DNA from: an uncultured Catenibacillus sp.
Lineage (GTDB): Bacteria > Bacillota > Clostridia > Lachnospirales > Lachnospiraceae
Length of the DNA stretch: 64,000 nt
NCBI GenBank assembly: GCA_934339005.1
Contig: CAKRHR010000003.1
Location: 62,001 to 126,000 of the forward strand
Direction of reading: 5' to 3'
Below are positions 33,900-42,293 of the stretch, in pieces (the stretch's first letter is position 1; every line of letters begins with the position of its first letter). The position numbers and the translations under genes are program-made. The notes beneath the pieces are model-generated. The model ran no database searches. It had not been told where the DNA came from and saw only the letters and a program-made list of their open reading frames with translations.

Positions 33900-34262
33900 A
33901 TGAAATTAAAAAATGTACTGATTGTTGTGAAAGATATTGAAAAATCAAAAAAGTTTTATCAAGATTTATTCGGGTTACAAATTGTGCTTGACAATGATGC
34001 CAATGTAATTTTGACAGAAGGGCTTGTGCTGCAGGAAGAAAAAATCTGGAAAAAATTTATCGACAAAGAAGTTATTCATGAAAACAATGCCAGTGAGCTG
34101 TATTTTGAGGAAGCTGATATAGAAGCATTTGAAGATAAACTGAAAAGATTATACCCTGAAATTAAATATGTCAATAGATTTATGACGGATGAGTGGGAAC
34201 AAAAAGTGCTTCGGTTTTATGATTTAGATGGCAATTTAATAGAAGTTGGAACACCGATGTAA
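33900..34262 (+). CDS. VOC-family (glyoxalase/bleomycin-resistance-like) protein
   Basis: 120 residues with the beta-alpha-beta-beta-beta repeat of the vicinal oxygen chelate fold: VLIVVKDIEKSKKFYQDLFGL in the first half and VLRFYDLDGNLIEVG in the second, whose Glu is the usual metal ligand. The first-half metal ligand is not obvious. Substrate unknown. RBS AAAGAAAGGG. It lies 29 bases after the GNAT gene, probably cotranscribed. Confidence 0.88.
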   Translation: MKLKNVLIVVKDIEKSKKFYQDLFGLQIVLDNDANVILTEGLVLQEEKIWKKFIDKEVIHENNASELYFEEADIEAFEDKLKRLYPEIKYVNRFMTDEWEQKVLRFYDLDGNLIEVGTPM

Positions 34263-34298
34263 AGATAATAAAAATTTGACTCAGAGAGGGAGATTAAA

Positions 34299-34496
34299 AT
34301 GGCAAAGAAAGATGAAAGATTTGAAAAAATATATTCACAAGGCTCAATGAATGGTACGGAGATTTGGGTGGATAAAGTGACAGGGGTGAATTACCTGTTC
34401 CATTACAGCGGTTCTGCGGGTGGTTTAACACCACTTCTGGACAGAGAAGGAAAGCCTGTGATTTCATCCATCAGAAATGGCAGTGATATCCTTTGA
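34299..34496 (+). CDS. Small DUF6440-like protein
   Basis: 65 residues: EIWVDKVTGVNYLFHYSGSA and GGLTPLLDREGKPVI correspond to the DUF6440 pattern, a small widespread protein of unknown function. AGAGAGGGAG precedes the ATG. Its stop overlaps the TTG start of the next gene (TTGA), suggesting translational coupling. Confidence 0.75.
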   Translation: MAKKDERFEKIYSQGSMNGTEIWVDKVTGVNYLFHYSGSAGGLTPLLDREGKPVISSIRNGSDIL

Positions 34497-35434
34497 AAAA
34501 AGAAACAGCATATTATCACTTGCCGGGATTATTTGAATTTTACGAACTATATCGGGTATTTTTGTCGTTGTTTCGTGAACATAGAGAATACTTTTATGAG
34601 TGGTGTGAGATAGGCTCGATTTATGGCGCACCAGCAGACTGTATCTGGGGCGGTGGGCGAGTCGGTTTTGGAGAGCATGATCCACAGGAAGTATTTGATT
34701 TAATGCAGGAATATGGTATTTCAGCACGCCTGACATTCAGTAATTCGCTGCTTAAAGAAATGCATCTGACAGATAAAAAATGCAATGCACTTTGCAAATT
34801 ATTTGAGCAAAGTAACGCAGTGAGAACAGACAATGGCGGTACACAACATAACATTACAGTTCAAAACGGCATCATTATTCACTCAGATTTATTACTAAAT
34901 TTTTTAAAGGCACATTATCCCGATTTTTATTTTGTGTCCTCAACCACAAAGGTTCTGACTGGCTTTGAAGTATTTTACGATGAAGTCAGACGCGATGATT
35001 TTAGCTATGTTGTCCCGGATTTTCGTCTGAACAAGCAGTTTGAACAGTTAAATACTTTAGCAGATGACGAAAAAGACAAAGTCGAATTTCTGTGCAATGA
35101 GTGCTGTTGGTTTGGTTGTACGGACAGAAAACGTTGTTATGAGGCGGTCAGCCGTAAAAATCTTGGGGAAAAATTTCCAGAACATCATTGTGTATCACCG
35201 GAGGCAAATGAAGGGTATCGATTTTCAAAAGCCATGCAAAATCCCGGATTTATCGGTATTGAAGATATTCAAAACATTTACATGCCAATGGGCTTTTCAA
35301 ATTTTAAAATCGAAGGTCGCGGTCTTGGTAGTGCTTTAATTCTTGAATTTTTGCTTTATTACATGACAAAACCGGAGTATCAGTTACGGGTTAGAGAAGC
35401 GGTTTATCTGGACAGTATGTTGGATTTGTTTTAA
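34493..35434 (+). CDS. Uncharacterised Cys-rich protein related to the U32/YhbV-type fold
   Basis: 313 residues starting at TTG 34493, which overlaps the preceding stop. Not confidently recognised. LLNFLKAHYPDFYFVSSTTK, then a central LCNECCWFGCTDRKRCYEAV with four cysteines plus a fifth in EHHCVSP, then FIGIEDIQNIYMPMGFSNFK and IEGRG at the end, resemble U32-type proteins (YhbU/YhbV, UbiU/UbiV), where such cysteines hold a [4Fe-4S] cluster. The ordering of motifs (Cys block, then FKIEGR) is the strongest evidence. Function unknown; presumably cytoplasmic, with no signal peptide. Confidence 0.5.
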   Translation: MKKETAYYHLPGLFEFYELYRVFLSLFREHREYFYEWCEIGSIYGAPADCIWGGGRVGFGEHDPQEVFDLMQEYGISARLTFSNSLLKEMHLTDKKCNALCKLFEQSNAVRTDNGGTQHNITVQNGIIIHSDLLLNFLKAHYPDFYFVSSTTKVLTGFEVFYDEVRRDDFSYVVPDFRLNKQFEQLNTLADDEKDKVEFLCNECCWFGCTDRKRCYEAVSRKNLGEKFPEHHCVSPEANEGYRFSKAMQNPGFIGIEDIQNIYMPMGFSNFKIEGRGLGSALILEFLLYYMTKPEYQLRVREAVYLDSMLDLF

Positions 35435-35631
35435 AAGTTAATGATAAAAATACAGCAATAACGTCATTGAATAACGTTTGTCAGCAGGTATAATATGAAG
35501 TTAGGGTCAAAAAATCAAATACCTTATTGTGCAGGTACAATTACAATTTAGCCCTTTGACACTTATATCATGCTATTATGAAGAGAAAATAAGTGTATAT
35601 TTAAAGCAATATCAGATTAAAAAAATGCACG

Positions 35632-35928
35632 ATGTTTACAGATAAGGTTCAGGACAAGAAGCTGCAGGAGAGCCGGGATTCACAAAATTCAAAGTACGAA
35701 CTGGACTGGAAATTTGAGTATCAAAAAGGTGTGGATGAATTTTATAATACATATTCAGAGTGTGGCATCTGCAAACTTGGCAAGCGGGAAAATTGCTTTG
35801 AGTTTGTGCCATGCCTGTGTAACATGGATGAGCGCAATTACAGAAATGAAGGCGGTCAGCTTTATCGCACGAAAACACTGGCAAACGGCGATGAATGTTG
35901 TGATTTTCACGTAGTGCGCATTAAGTAA
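35632..35928 (+). pseudogene. C-terminal piece of an L-2-amino-thiazoline-4-carboxylate-hydrolase-like protein
   Basis: 98 residues. The segment CGICKLGKRENCFEFVPCLCNMDE followed by GGQLYRTKTLANGDECCDFHVV matches the C-terminal cysteine-rich part of the ATC_hydrolase family, whose members are ~200-250 residues. The N-terminal half is absent in the 200 bases upstream, and there is no good ribosome binding site before the ATG at 35632. This looks like a truncated remnant, although a small free-standing domain cannot be excluded. Confidence 0.6.
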
Positions 35929-35958
35929 AAAATAGTTGGGGTGAAATGGAGGAAACGA

Positions 35959-36576
35959 ATGAACGATCAATGGATTGATTTTGCAATGCGGATTCAAAGC
36001 ATTGCGCAGGCGGGTCTACAATATGGCAAAGATATGTATGATAGGGAAAGGTATGAAGAACTGCGAAAAATTGCAGCGGAGATGATGTCTGCTAAAACAG
36101 ATATACCGGTGGAAAAAATTTATGATTTATTTTGCAATGAAACCGGTTATCAGACACCAAAGGTGGATACAAGAGCAGCGGTGTTTGTGGATGGAAAAAT
36201 CCTTCTTGTACATGAAAATAATGGTACATGGTCGCTTCCGGGTGGCTGGTGCGATGTGGACCAGTCGGTAGCCTCTAATACAGAAAAAGAAGTATATGAA
36301 GAAGCGGGATGTAACGTACATGCTCAAAAAATCATTGCGATCCAGGACTGGCGAAAACATAATGTCGTGAATTATGCCTACGGTGTGTTAAAGGTCTTTG
36401 TTTTATGCCAATATGAACATGGCGAATTTGCGCAGAATATCGAAACCACAGAAATTGGATTTTTTGACAGAAACACAATTCCTGAAAATCTTGCAGTAGA
36501 AAAGACAACGAAAGCACAGATTCTGATGTGTTTTGATGCATTTGAAAATCCAAATCTGCCGACATTATTTGACTGA
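35959..36576 (+). CDS. Nudix hydrolase with altered Nudix box
   Basis: About 205 residues from the ATG at 35959, which follows GGAGG; the upstream frame from 35941 is less likely. The N-terminal ~60 residues form the helical extension seen in ADP-ribose pyrophosphatase-like Nudix proteins (Nudix_N_2). The Nudix box runs PGGWCDVDQSVASNTEKEV then YEEAG: the Glu that normally follows Gx5 is Gln here and the Arg of REUxEE is Lys, while the metal-binding EE is kept. It likely hydrolyses a nucleoside diphosphate derivative; activity may be changed. Confidence 0.85.
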   Translation: MNDQWIDFAMRIQSIAQAGLQYGKDMYDRERYEELRKIAAEMMSAKTDIPVEKIYDLFCNETGYQTPKVDTRAAVFVDGKILLVHENNGTWSLPGGWCDVDQSVASNTEKEVYEEAGCNVHAQKIIAIQDWRKHNVVNYAYGVLKVFVLCQYEHGEFAQNIETTEIGFFDRNTIPENLAVEKTTKAQILMCFDAFENPNLPTLFD

Positions 36577-36584
36577 AAAATCCC

Positions 36585-37328
36585 TTAAAGCAAATTTGCC
36601 TTTGCTTTTTTGTAAATCAAATGAAATGTCACATTAGCCTCCGGTGATACGATAGGTATTTTGACACGGTTTTTATCAAGTTCATTTTGGATGCTTGTGT
36701 AATCTGTAATAAAATGAAACAGTGTGGATGTGTGGACAAGTTCATTAAATTCAAATTCATCGGTCTGAATCAGAAAGCGTGATGCCGGCATATGCTGTTT
36801 ACATAATTGTGTCCAGAAGCCAATCTGATCCCGTAGCAGGCAGTTGAAACCGTTGAGCTGTTCAAATGTGACTTCAGAATGCTGTGCCAGTTGATGATTT
36901 TTGGGTACGCAGATAAATAACTGTTCTGACATAAAGGTTGTATTTTTTAGTGTACTGTCAGGACAGGTATAAGGCAAAATGCCTATGTTGCACTGGTCTG
37001 TCAGTACCGCATCGACAATTTTATCCAGGTCTATCATTTTTGAAGAAATTGTATTGTCCGAATGTTTGCTTGAAAGTTGTGGCAACAATGCCCAAAGAGG
37101 TGCCGGTGCGCATGAATACACGGTGATTGTTCGCTGACTCTGATCGTATGCCTGAACTGCCTGTATAGCATTTTGTGCATCAGAAAGCAATTTCTTGGCA
37201 TAATCGGCGGCCAGTTGACCGGTATTTGTTAATTCAATTCGATTTTTCCCACGTTTAAATAAAATTGCACCAAAAATCTTCTTCAACGGGAATATCGTAT
37301 TCATTATCAATGATTGTAAGTTTCTCAT
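36585..37328 (-). pseudogene. LysR-type regulator lacking its DNA-binding N-terminus
   Basis: The reading frame of 247 residues matches LysR regulators from AILFKRGKNRIELTNTGQLA onward (end of the HTH linker), then the inducer-binding domain. The first ~45 residues, which should be the winged helix-turn-helix, are missing; the ORF start MRNLQSLIMNTIFPLKK has no similarity to LysR. The same DNA in another frame encodes part of an Rpn-type nuclease, so an upstream fragment was joined here by recombination. As it stands it cannot bind DNA normally. The regulatory target is unknown. Confidence 0.75.
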
Positions 37329-37416
37329 CTATTGTCAAATTCTGAGATAATAATGTTCCAAGAACACGATGTAACTCATAAGTTTCATCGTGTTCTTGGA
37401 AGTTCCTTTGCAAGAC
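37255..37416 (-). pseudogene. Fragment of an Rpn/PD-(D/E)XK nuclease-family gene
   Basis: One minus-strand frame between stops (54 codons) reads YELHRVLGTLLSQNLTIDEK then LTIIDNEYDIPVEEDF, which resembles the conserved middle of Rpn-family recombination-promoting nuclease proteins (usually ...LTVEEK...EYDIP...MCNLS). Neither the nuclease core nor the CNLS tail is present. It overlaps and disrupts the 5' part of the lysR gene. A perfect inverted repeat lies inside it. Confidence 0.55.
37356..37401. repeat. Perfect 16-bp inverted repeat within the Rpn fragment
   Basis: TTCCAAGAACACGATG (37356-37371) and CATCGTGTTCTTGGAA (37386-37401) are exact inverse copies with a 14-base loop. Such repeats can mark recombination breakpoints or form cruciforms. 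No T-run follows on either strand, so it is not an ordinary terminator. Confidence 0.85.
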
Positions 37417-37432
37417 CTAACATAATAATATT

Positions 37433-37913
37433 TAACAGATTAAGATTTCCTTTCCAATGATAGCTAAAAGGAGTATCTGACCACATCCTTATTATAACTT
37501 GTTTTCAGGGTTAAAACAATTGGAAATGTGTTCATATTATATCAGAGCAAATGTGCAGAATTTGTCAAAATGCGTCGAGAAAAAATATTTCTATTTGGTT
37601 TAGAATGCTCTGGTTTGTGGATGCCAAACCGCATGTTTTAAATGATGATATGATTTTAAATAATTATATTTTAAACAACAATATAGAAAATTTTGGGCGG
37701 ATATCAAATAACAAAGCAAGTAACAAATATAGATGAAAAAAGTATAAATCTTTGCTATAATATAAATATATGGAACACATCACAGGTACAGGTTAATTTT
37801 GTAGATTAAAAGCCACGAAGGTGATAAAATGGATGTATAGAATTTGCTGGAGGATGTTAGATGTTTTTCGTGCATAACAATAAAAATCAAGAAAAAATTT
37901 GAGAGGTAAAGTA
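37433..37913. other. Gene-poor region upstream of the aldo/keto reductase
   Basis: About 480 very AT-rich bases. The only open frame of size (61 codons from 37551) has no ribosome binding site and no recognisable motif. TATAAT at about 37754 could be the -10 of the reductase promoter. Nothing else is supported; probably decayed DNA next to the lysR/Rpn debris. Confidence 0.5.
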
Positions 37914-39062
37914 ATGAAAACACGCAGATTAGGCAAAACAAATTTAATGGTCAGTGAGATTGGTTTTGGCGGTGAATGGCTGGAGCGTCATCCTGAGGAG
38001 GAAGGCATTGAGCTAATTCATTATGCTCATGCGCAGGGTATTAATATTTTGGATTGCTGGATGCCGGATGCAAAATCCAGAGATATTATCGGCAAGGGCA
38101 TTAAAGCCAATCGAAGTGACTGGTATATTCAGGGGCATATTGGCTCAACCTTGAAGGATGGACAGTATTTCAGAACAAGAGATATGGCATATGTGCGTCC
38201 TGCATTTGAGGATTTATTAAAGCGTCTGCAGACCGATTATATTGATTTAGGCATGATTCATTATATTGATTCCGAGGAGGAATGGGATAGTATTCAACAA
38301 TCAGACTATATGGATTATGTGATGGCGTTAAAAAATAAAGGTATTATCCGTCATATCGGTATGAGTTCACACAATCCGAAAGTAGCGTTAAAAGCGGCAC
38401 AGTGTGGTTATGTGGAAATGATTTTGTTCAGCATCAATCCTGCGTTTGATATGTTACCTGCGGCTGACAATATTATTGATACAATGTTTGCTGAAAAATT
38501 TGACGATAATTTAAAAGGTATTGATGCTGAGCGTGCGCATCTGTATCAGGTGTGTGAGCAAAATGATGTCGGCATCACGGTAATGAAGGGCTTTGCAGGC
38601 GGCAGATTGTTTGATGAAAAACGTTCTCCGTTTGGCGTGAAATTAACACCGGTTCAGTGTATTCATTATGCGCTGACACGCCCTGCAGTCTGTTCGATTA
38701 TGTGCGGTTACGATACAAAAGCGCAGGTGGATGATGCAGTGTCTTATGAAAATGCTTCAGAAGAAGCAAAAGATTATGCGTCTGTGATTGCCAATGCACC
38801 ATTTCATTCTTACAAGGGCCAGTGTACATATTGCGGACACTGCAAGCCTTGTGTAGCGAAGCTGGATATTGCGATGATTAATAAATTTTATGATCTTGCA
38901 ACCATGCAGCCGGAGGTACCTGCAACATTGCAGTCACATTATGAATTGCTTGAACATAAAGCGTCAGAATGTATCGGTTGTCACGCCTGTGAAGCACGAT
39001 GTCCGTTTGGGGTACCAATCGCCGACCGCATGGAAAAAGCTGCCACACTTTTTGGATGCTGA
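37914..39062 (+). CDS. Aldo/keto reductase with C-terminal [4Fe-4S] ferredoxin motifs
   Basis: 382 residues. The N-terminal two-thirds is an aldo/keto reductase TIM barrel: TRRLGKTNLMVSEIGFGGEW, NILDCWMPDA, DYIDLGMIHYID and RHIGMSSHNP. The C-terminal part carries CTYCGHCKPC and CIGCHACEARCPFGV, a pattern common in clostridial AKR-Fe-S fusions. The usual AKR catalytic Tyr is not obvious, so the active site may differ. I start at ATG 37914 (AGAGG upstream). It probably reduces a carbonyl using NAD(P)H or ferredoxin. Confidence 0.88.
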   Translation: MKTRRLGKTNLMVSEIGFGGEWLERHPEEEGIELIHYAHAQGINILDCWMPDAKSRDIIGKGIKANRSDWYIQGHIGSTLKDGQYFRTRDMAYVRPAFEDLLKRLQTDYIDLGMIHYIDSEEEWDSIQQSDYMDYVMALKNKGIIRHIGMSSHNPKVALKAAQCGYVEMILFSINPAFDMLPAADNIIDTMFAEKFDDNLKGIDAERAHLYQVCEQNDVGITVMKGFAGGRLFDEKRSPFGVKLTPVQCIHYALTRPAVCSIMCGYDTKAQVDDAVSYENASEEAKDYASVIANAPFHSYKGQCTYCGHCKPCVAKLDIAMINKFYDLATMQPEVPATLQSHYELLEHKASECIGCHACEARCPFGVPIADRMEKAATLFGC

Positions 39063-39090
39063 TGTAAGATAAATACTAGGAGGGGTTTTT

Positions 39091-39351
39091 ATGTTTGAAC
39101 AGGCAGTGGAAGAGAAGGCAAAAATCGTTGCTATCAAAGAAAGTTTTTCCGGTAATCCGACGATGAACATGAGCAGGAATGTGCCGCTGGCGCTTGGAAC
39201 GACAGAGCATTCCATCACCTTTGAAAAGGAAGATGGCACATTGATGATTTTTAAAGTTTCAGAGTCAAAGATTGAAAATCTGCGTACAGGATTAGCAGGA
39301 ATTGTGAAGTACAGAGGCAGAAAATTTATTGAATTTAAACGTGAAAGTTAG
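39091..39351 (+). CDS. Small DUF2500-like protein
   Basis: 86 residues. The second half, TEHSITFEKEDGTLMIFKVS then LRTGLAGIVKYRGRKFIEF, has the beta-rich DUF2500-like pattern (a small domain that often follows a membrane anchor), but the anchor is missing here. Function unknown. AGGAGGGG precedes the ATG. It is 28 bases after the aldo/keto reductase and ends in a strong terminator, so the two form a transcript. Confidence 0.65.
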   Translation: MFEQAVEEKAKIVAIKESFSGNPTMNMSRNVPLALGTTEHSITFEKEDGTLMIFKVSESKIENLRTGLAGIVKYRGRKFIEFKRES

Positions 39352-39387
39352 TCTGAAAAATTAAATTTGCATTTTGGTAAAATTCGT

Positions 39388-39453
39388 AAAGCATATAAAA
39401 AGTCTGGGTGTTACTGTGTAAGCACAGATTGATTATATGCTTTATTTTTTTCT
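39388..39453 (+). terminator. Terminator after the DUF2500-like gene
   Basis: AAAGCATATA (39388-39397) pairs with TATATGCTTT (39434-39443), with inner complementarity (TCTG with CAGA), followed by a long T-run. Confidence 0.85.
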
Positions 39454-39561
39454 TTTTTAAACACAGGATTTAAGCTTCAAATATGAATAAAATGCAAAAT
39501 TGTTCCATAGATATATAGTAGAGCATATCAATATAAGTATTGCTCTATGGGAGGGTTGCGA

Positions 39562-42288
39562 ATGTATGAAACAAAGTCAGTCACTCTGGTGACAGAAGAA
39601 CTGCATACAAATATAGAAAATGGACTGACGGAGGAAGAAGCCGCAGCGCGATTGAGAAAATACGGTGAGAATGTTTTAAAAGAAACTGACAGGCGTACTG
39701 TCTGGCGCATGATTTTTGAACAGCTCAACGAACCGCTCATGTATATCTTAATCGCAGCTGCGGCGATTTCTTTTTTTCTGGGAGAAATTGCAGATGGCTG
39801 CATTATTCTTGTGGTACTTGTGTTAAACACGACCGTGGGTGTTATTCAGGAGGGAAAGGCTAAACGTGCCATGGAAGCCCTCAAAAAAATGTCCGCGCCG
39901 ATGGCTTATGTGCGCAGAAACGGTGCATTACATCATATTCAGGCGGCTCAAGTTGTGCCGGGGGATATTGTGATTTTTGAGTCCGGGGCACAGGTGCCTG
40001 CGGATGTCCGGCTCATTTTGGTGGCAGGTCTAAAGATAGAAGAAGCATCTTTGACCGGAGAATCTGTGCCGGTAGAAAAAATCAGTCAGCCCCTTCTTAA
40101 AAAGGCCAGTGGTATCGGAGATTGCACAAATATGGGATTTATGTCAACCAATGTTACATACGGCCGGGGTGAGGGTATTGTCGTAGCGACAGGTATGCAG
40201 ACGCAAATCGGGAAAATTGCACAGATGCTTGGCGAAACCGGAAGTGAAATGACACCACTGCAAAAACGGCTTTCTGATTTAGGCCGGCTGTTAAGTATTG
40301 TAGCTGTGATTTTGTGTATTCTTTTATTTGGCATGGCGGTGCTGCAGCATCGAAACATTCCTGAAATGCTCATTACTGCGATTTCACTGGCTGTAGCAGC
40401 GGTACCGGAGGGGTTGCCTGCAGTGGTTACAATAGTACTTGCCTTAAGTGTATCACGAATGGTTAAAATCAATACGATTGTCAGACGTCTGCCATGTGTG
40501 GAAACGCTTGGTGCTGTCAGCGTAGTGTGTTCAGATAAGACAGGTACTCTGACACAGAATAAAATGTGTGTGACAGCATGCTATGTGGACATGCGTATGA
40601 AAAATGTGTTATCCACAGATAACGATTTAAAACAATACGTAAACCAAGACAACTCAGAATATAATACCTATGCGCATTTATATACAGACTCAGAAAACAA
40701 TTCTAAAGATAGGCAAACCAAAATATCTGAAGCCTTTGACTTATTTTTACAAGGATTCTGCCTGTGCAACGATGCCGAGCTGCCGGATTTTGGTGATCCG
40801 ACAGAACTTGCACTGCTGGCATTTGCCAAAGATTACGGCAGAAGTAAATCAGCATATGTACAGACTGGCAGGCGGATTGCAGAACTGCCCTTTGACTCTG
40901 TCCGGAAAATGATGTCAACCCTGCATTTGTGTCAGGGAAGGAAAATCCAGTTTACAAAAGGCTCTGCCGATGAATTGCTTGGACGGTGTGATTTTATTTA
41001 CAACGCAGGTAAGGCATATCCAATGACTGCCATGCATCGAAGGGATATTGAACGTGCCCTTGAATATATGACCGGGGATGCGTTGCGGGTACTGGCTCTT
41101 GCAATGCGCACCGATACTGAAGACATCAAAGAAGCACACATGACATTTGTCGGACTTGCAGGTATGAAAGACCCGGTCAGACCTAATGCGATGCAGAGTG
41201 TCGATGTATTTTCAAAGGCGGGGGTGCGCACAGTGATGATTACCGGGGATCATATGAACACAGCCCTTGCCGTTGCCAGACAACTGCATATTGCTTCGGA
41301 TAAAGCGGACTGTTTAAGCGGGGCACAGCTTGAAACGATGAAGGATGCACAGCTTACCGAAGCAGTGCGGCATGTACGGGTATTTTCAAGAGTTTCACCT
41401 GAACATAAAGTGCGGATCGTGCGCGCATTTCAAAAAAATGGACATATTGTGGCTATGACCGGGGACGGTGTCAATGATGCACCGTCATTAAAAGCTGCAG
41501 ATATTGGTATAGCCATGGGGAAAAATGGTACAGATGTTGCAAGAAGTGCTGCAGATATGATTTTAACAGATGACTGCTTTTCGACGATTGAAAAAGCAAT
41601 TGAGGAGGGACGGGGAATTTATGCGAACATTAAAAAGTCTGTCTTGTTTTTATTATCCTCGAATTTTGGTGAAATCATGACGATGTTTACGGCAATGGCG
41701 TTTGGATTTGCTGCGCCTTTAAAAGCGGTACACATTTTATGGATTAATCTGATTACAGATGCACTGCCCGCCCTTGCCCTTGGCATCGATAAAAATGATA
41801 CTCAGGCGATGATGCAGATGCCGCCAAGGAAACCACAGGAAAGCTTGTTTGCGCATAAAGGTCTGGCACTGACACTGTTTTATGGGGCGCTAATCGCAGC
41901 AATCAGTCTGGCAGCATTTCTTAAAATTCCGGTGGCGGGATTAAAGTTGGCAGGACAGCAGGTGACACTTGAAAATATCCGTCAGGTGATGACACAGACC
42001 GCGGTGCTTAACCGGTGCCAGACGTATGCATTTACAGTGCTTGGCATGTCACAGTTGTTTCATGCTGCCGGTATGAGGGATGTGAACCGGCGCATCTGGA
42101 AAATGCAATGGAAAGGCTGCAGACTGATGTTTGTATCATTGCTGATTGGTATCAGTCTGCAGATTTTAGTCACAGAAATTCCGGCGGCGATTCAGGTATT
42201 TGGTACATCGCACCTGTCTTTGGGTGAATGGGCGTTGCTGTTGATTTTATCAGCTGTGCCGCTTGTGGCACACGAAATTCTTGTGTGA
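39562..42288 (+). CDS. P-type calcium-transporting ATPase (SERCA/PMR1-type)
   Basis: 908 residues. The phosphorylation site is CSDKTGTLTQNKM with Asp325; ATP-binding and hinge motifs TGDHMNTALAVA and MTGDGVNDAPSLKAADIG are intact. Ion-site motifs PEGLPAVVTIVLAL (M4) and WINLITDALPALALG (M6) are those of Ca2+ pumps. About 10 membrane helices are expected. It exports Ca2+ (or Mn2+) from the cytosol. ATG at 39562 after GGGAGGG. It converges on the ferritin-like gene with five bases between their stops, leaving no room for a terminator. Confidence 0.93.
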   Translation: MYETKSVTLVTEELHTNIENGLTEEEAAARLRKYGENVLKETDRRTVWRMIFEQLNEPLMYILIAAAAISFFLGEIADGCIILVVLVLNTTVGVIQEGKAKRAMEALKKMSAPMAYVRRNGALHHIQAAQVVPGDIVIFESGAQVPADVRLILVAGLKIEEASLTGESVPVEKISQPLLKKASGIGDCTNMGFMSTNVTYGRGEGIVVATGMQTQIGKIAQMLGETGSEMTPLQKRLSDLGRLLSIVAVILCILLFGMAVLQHRNIPEMLITAISLAVAAVPEGLPAVVTIVLALSVSRMVKINTIVRRLPCVETLGAVSVVCSDKTGTLTQNKMCVTACYVDMRMKNVLSTDNDLKQYVNQDNSEYNTYAHLYTDSENNSKDRQTKISEAFDLFLQGFCLCNDAELPDFGDPTELALLAFAKDYGRSKSAYVQTGRRIAELPFDSVRKMMSTLHLCQGRKIQFTKGSADELLGRCDFIYNAGKAYPMTAMHRRDIERALEYMTGDALRVLALAMRTDTEDIKEAHMTFVGLAGMKDPVRPNAMQSVDVFSKAGVRTVMITGDHMNTALAVARQLHIASDKADCLSGAQLETMKDAQLTEAVRHVRVFSRVSPEHKVRIVRAFQKNGHIVAMTGDGVNDAPSLKAADIGIAMGKNGTDVARSAADMILTDDCFSTIEKAIEEGRGIYANIKKSVLFLLSSNFGEIMTMFTAMAFGFAAPLKAVHILWINLITDALPALALGIDKNDTQAMMQMPPRKPQESLFAHKGLALTLFYGALIAAISLAAFLKIPVAGLKLAGQQVTLENIRQVMTQTAVLNRCQTYAFTVLGMSQLFHAAGMRDVNRRIWKMQWKGCRLMFVSLLIGISLQILVTEIPAAIQVFGTSHLSLGEWALLLILSAVPLVAHEILV

Positions 42289-42293
42289 ATTGT

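Noticed and set aside
37551..37736. 61-codon open frame upstream of the aldo/keto reductase
   Set aside because: No ribosome binding site, no motif, and AT-rich composition; probably chance.
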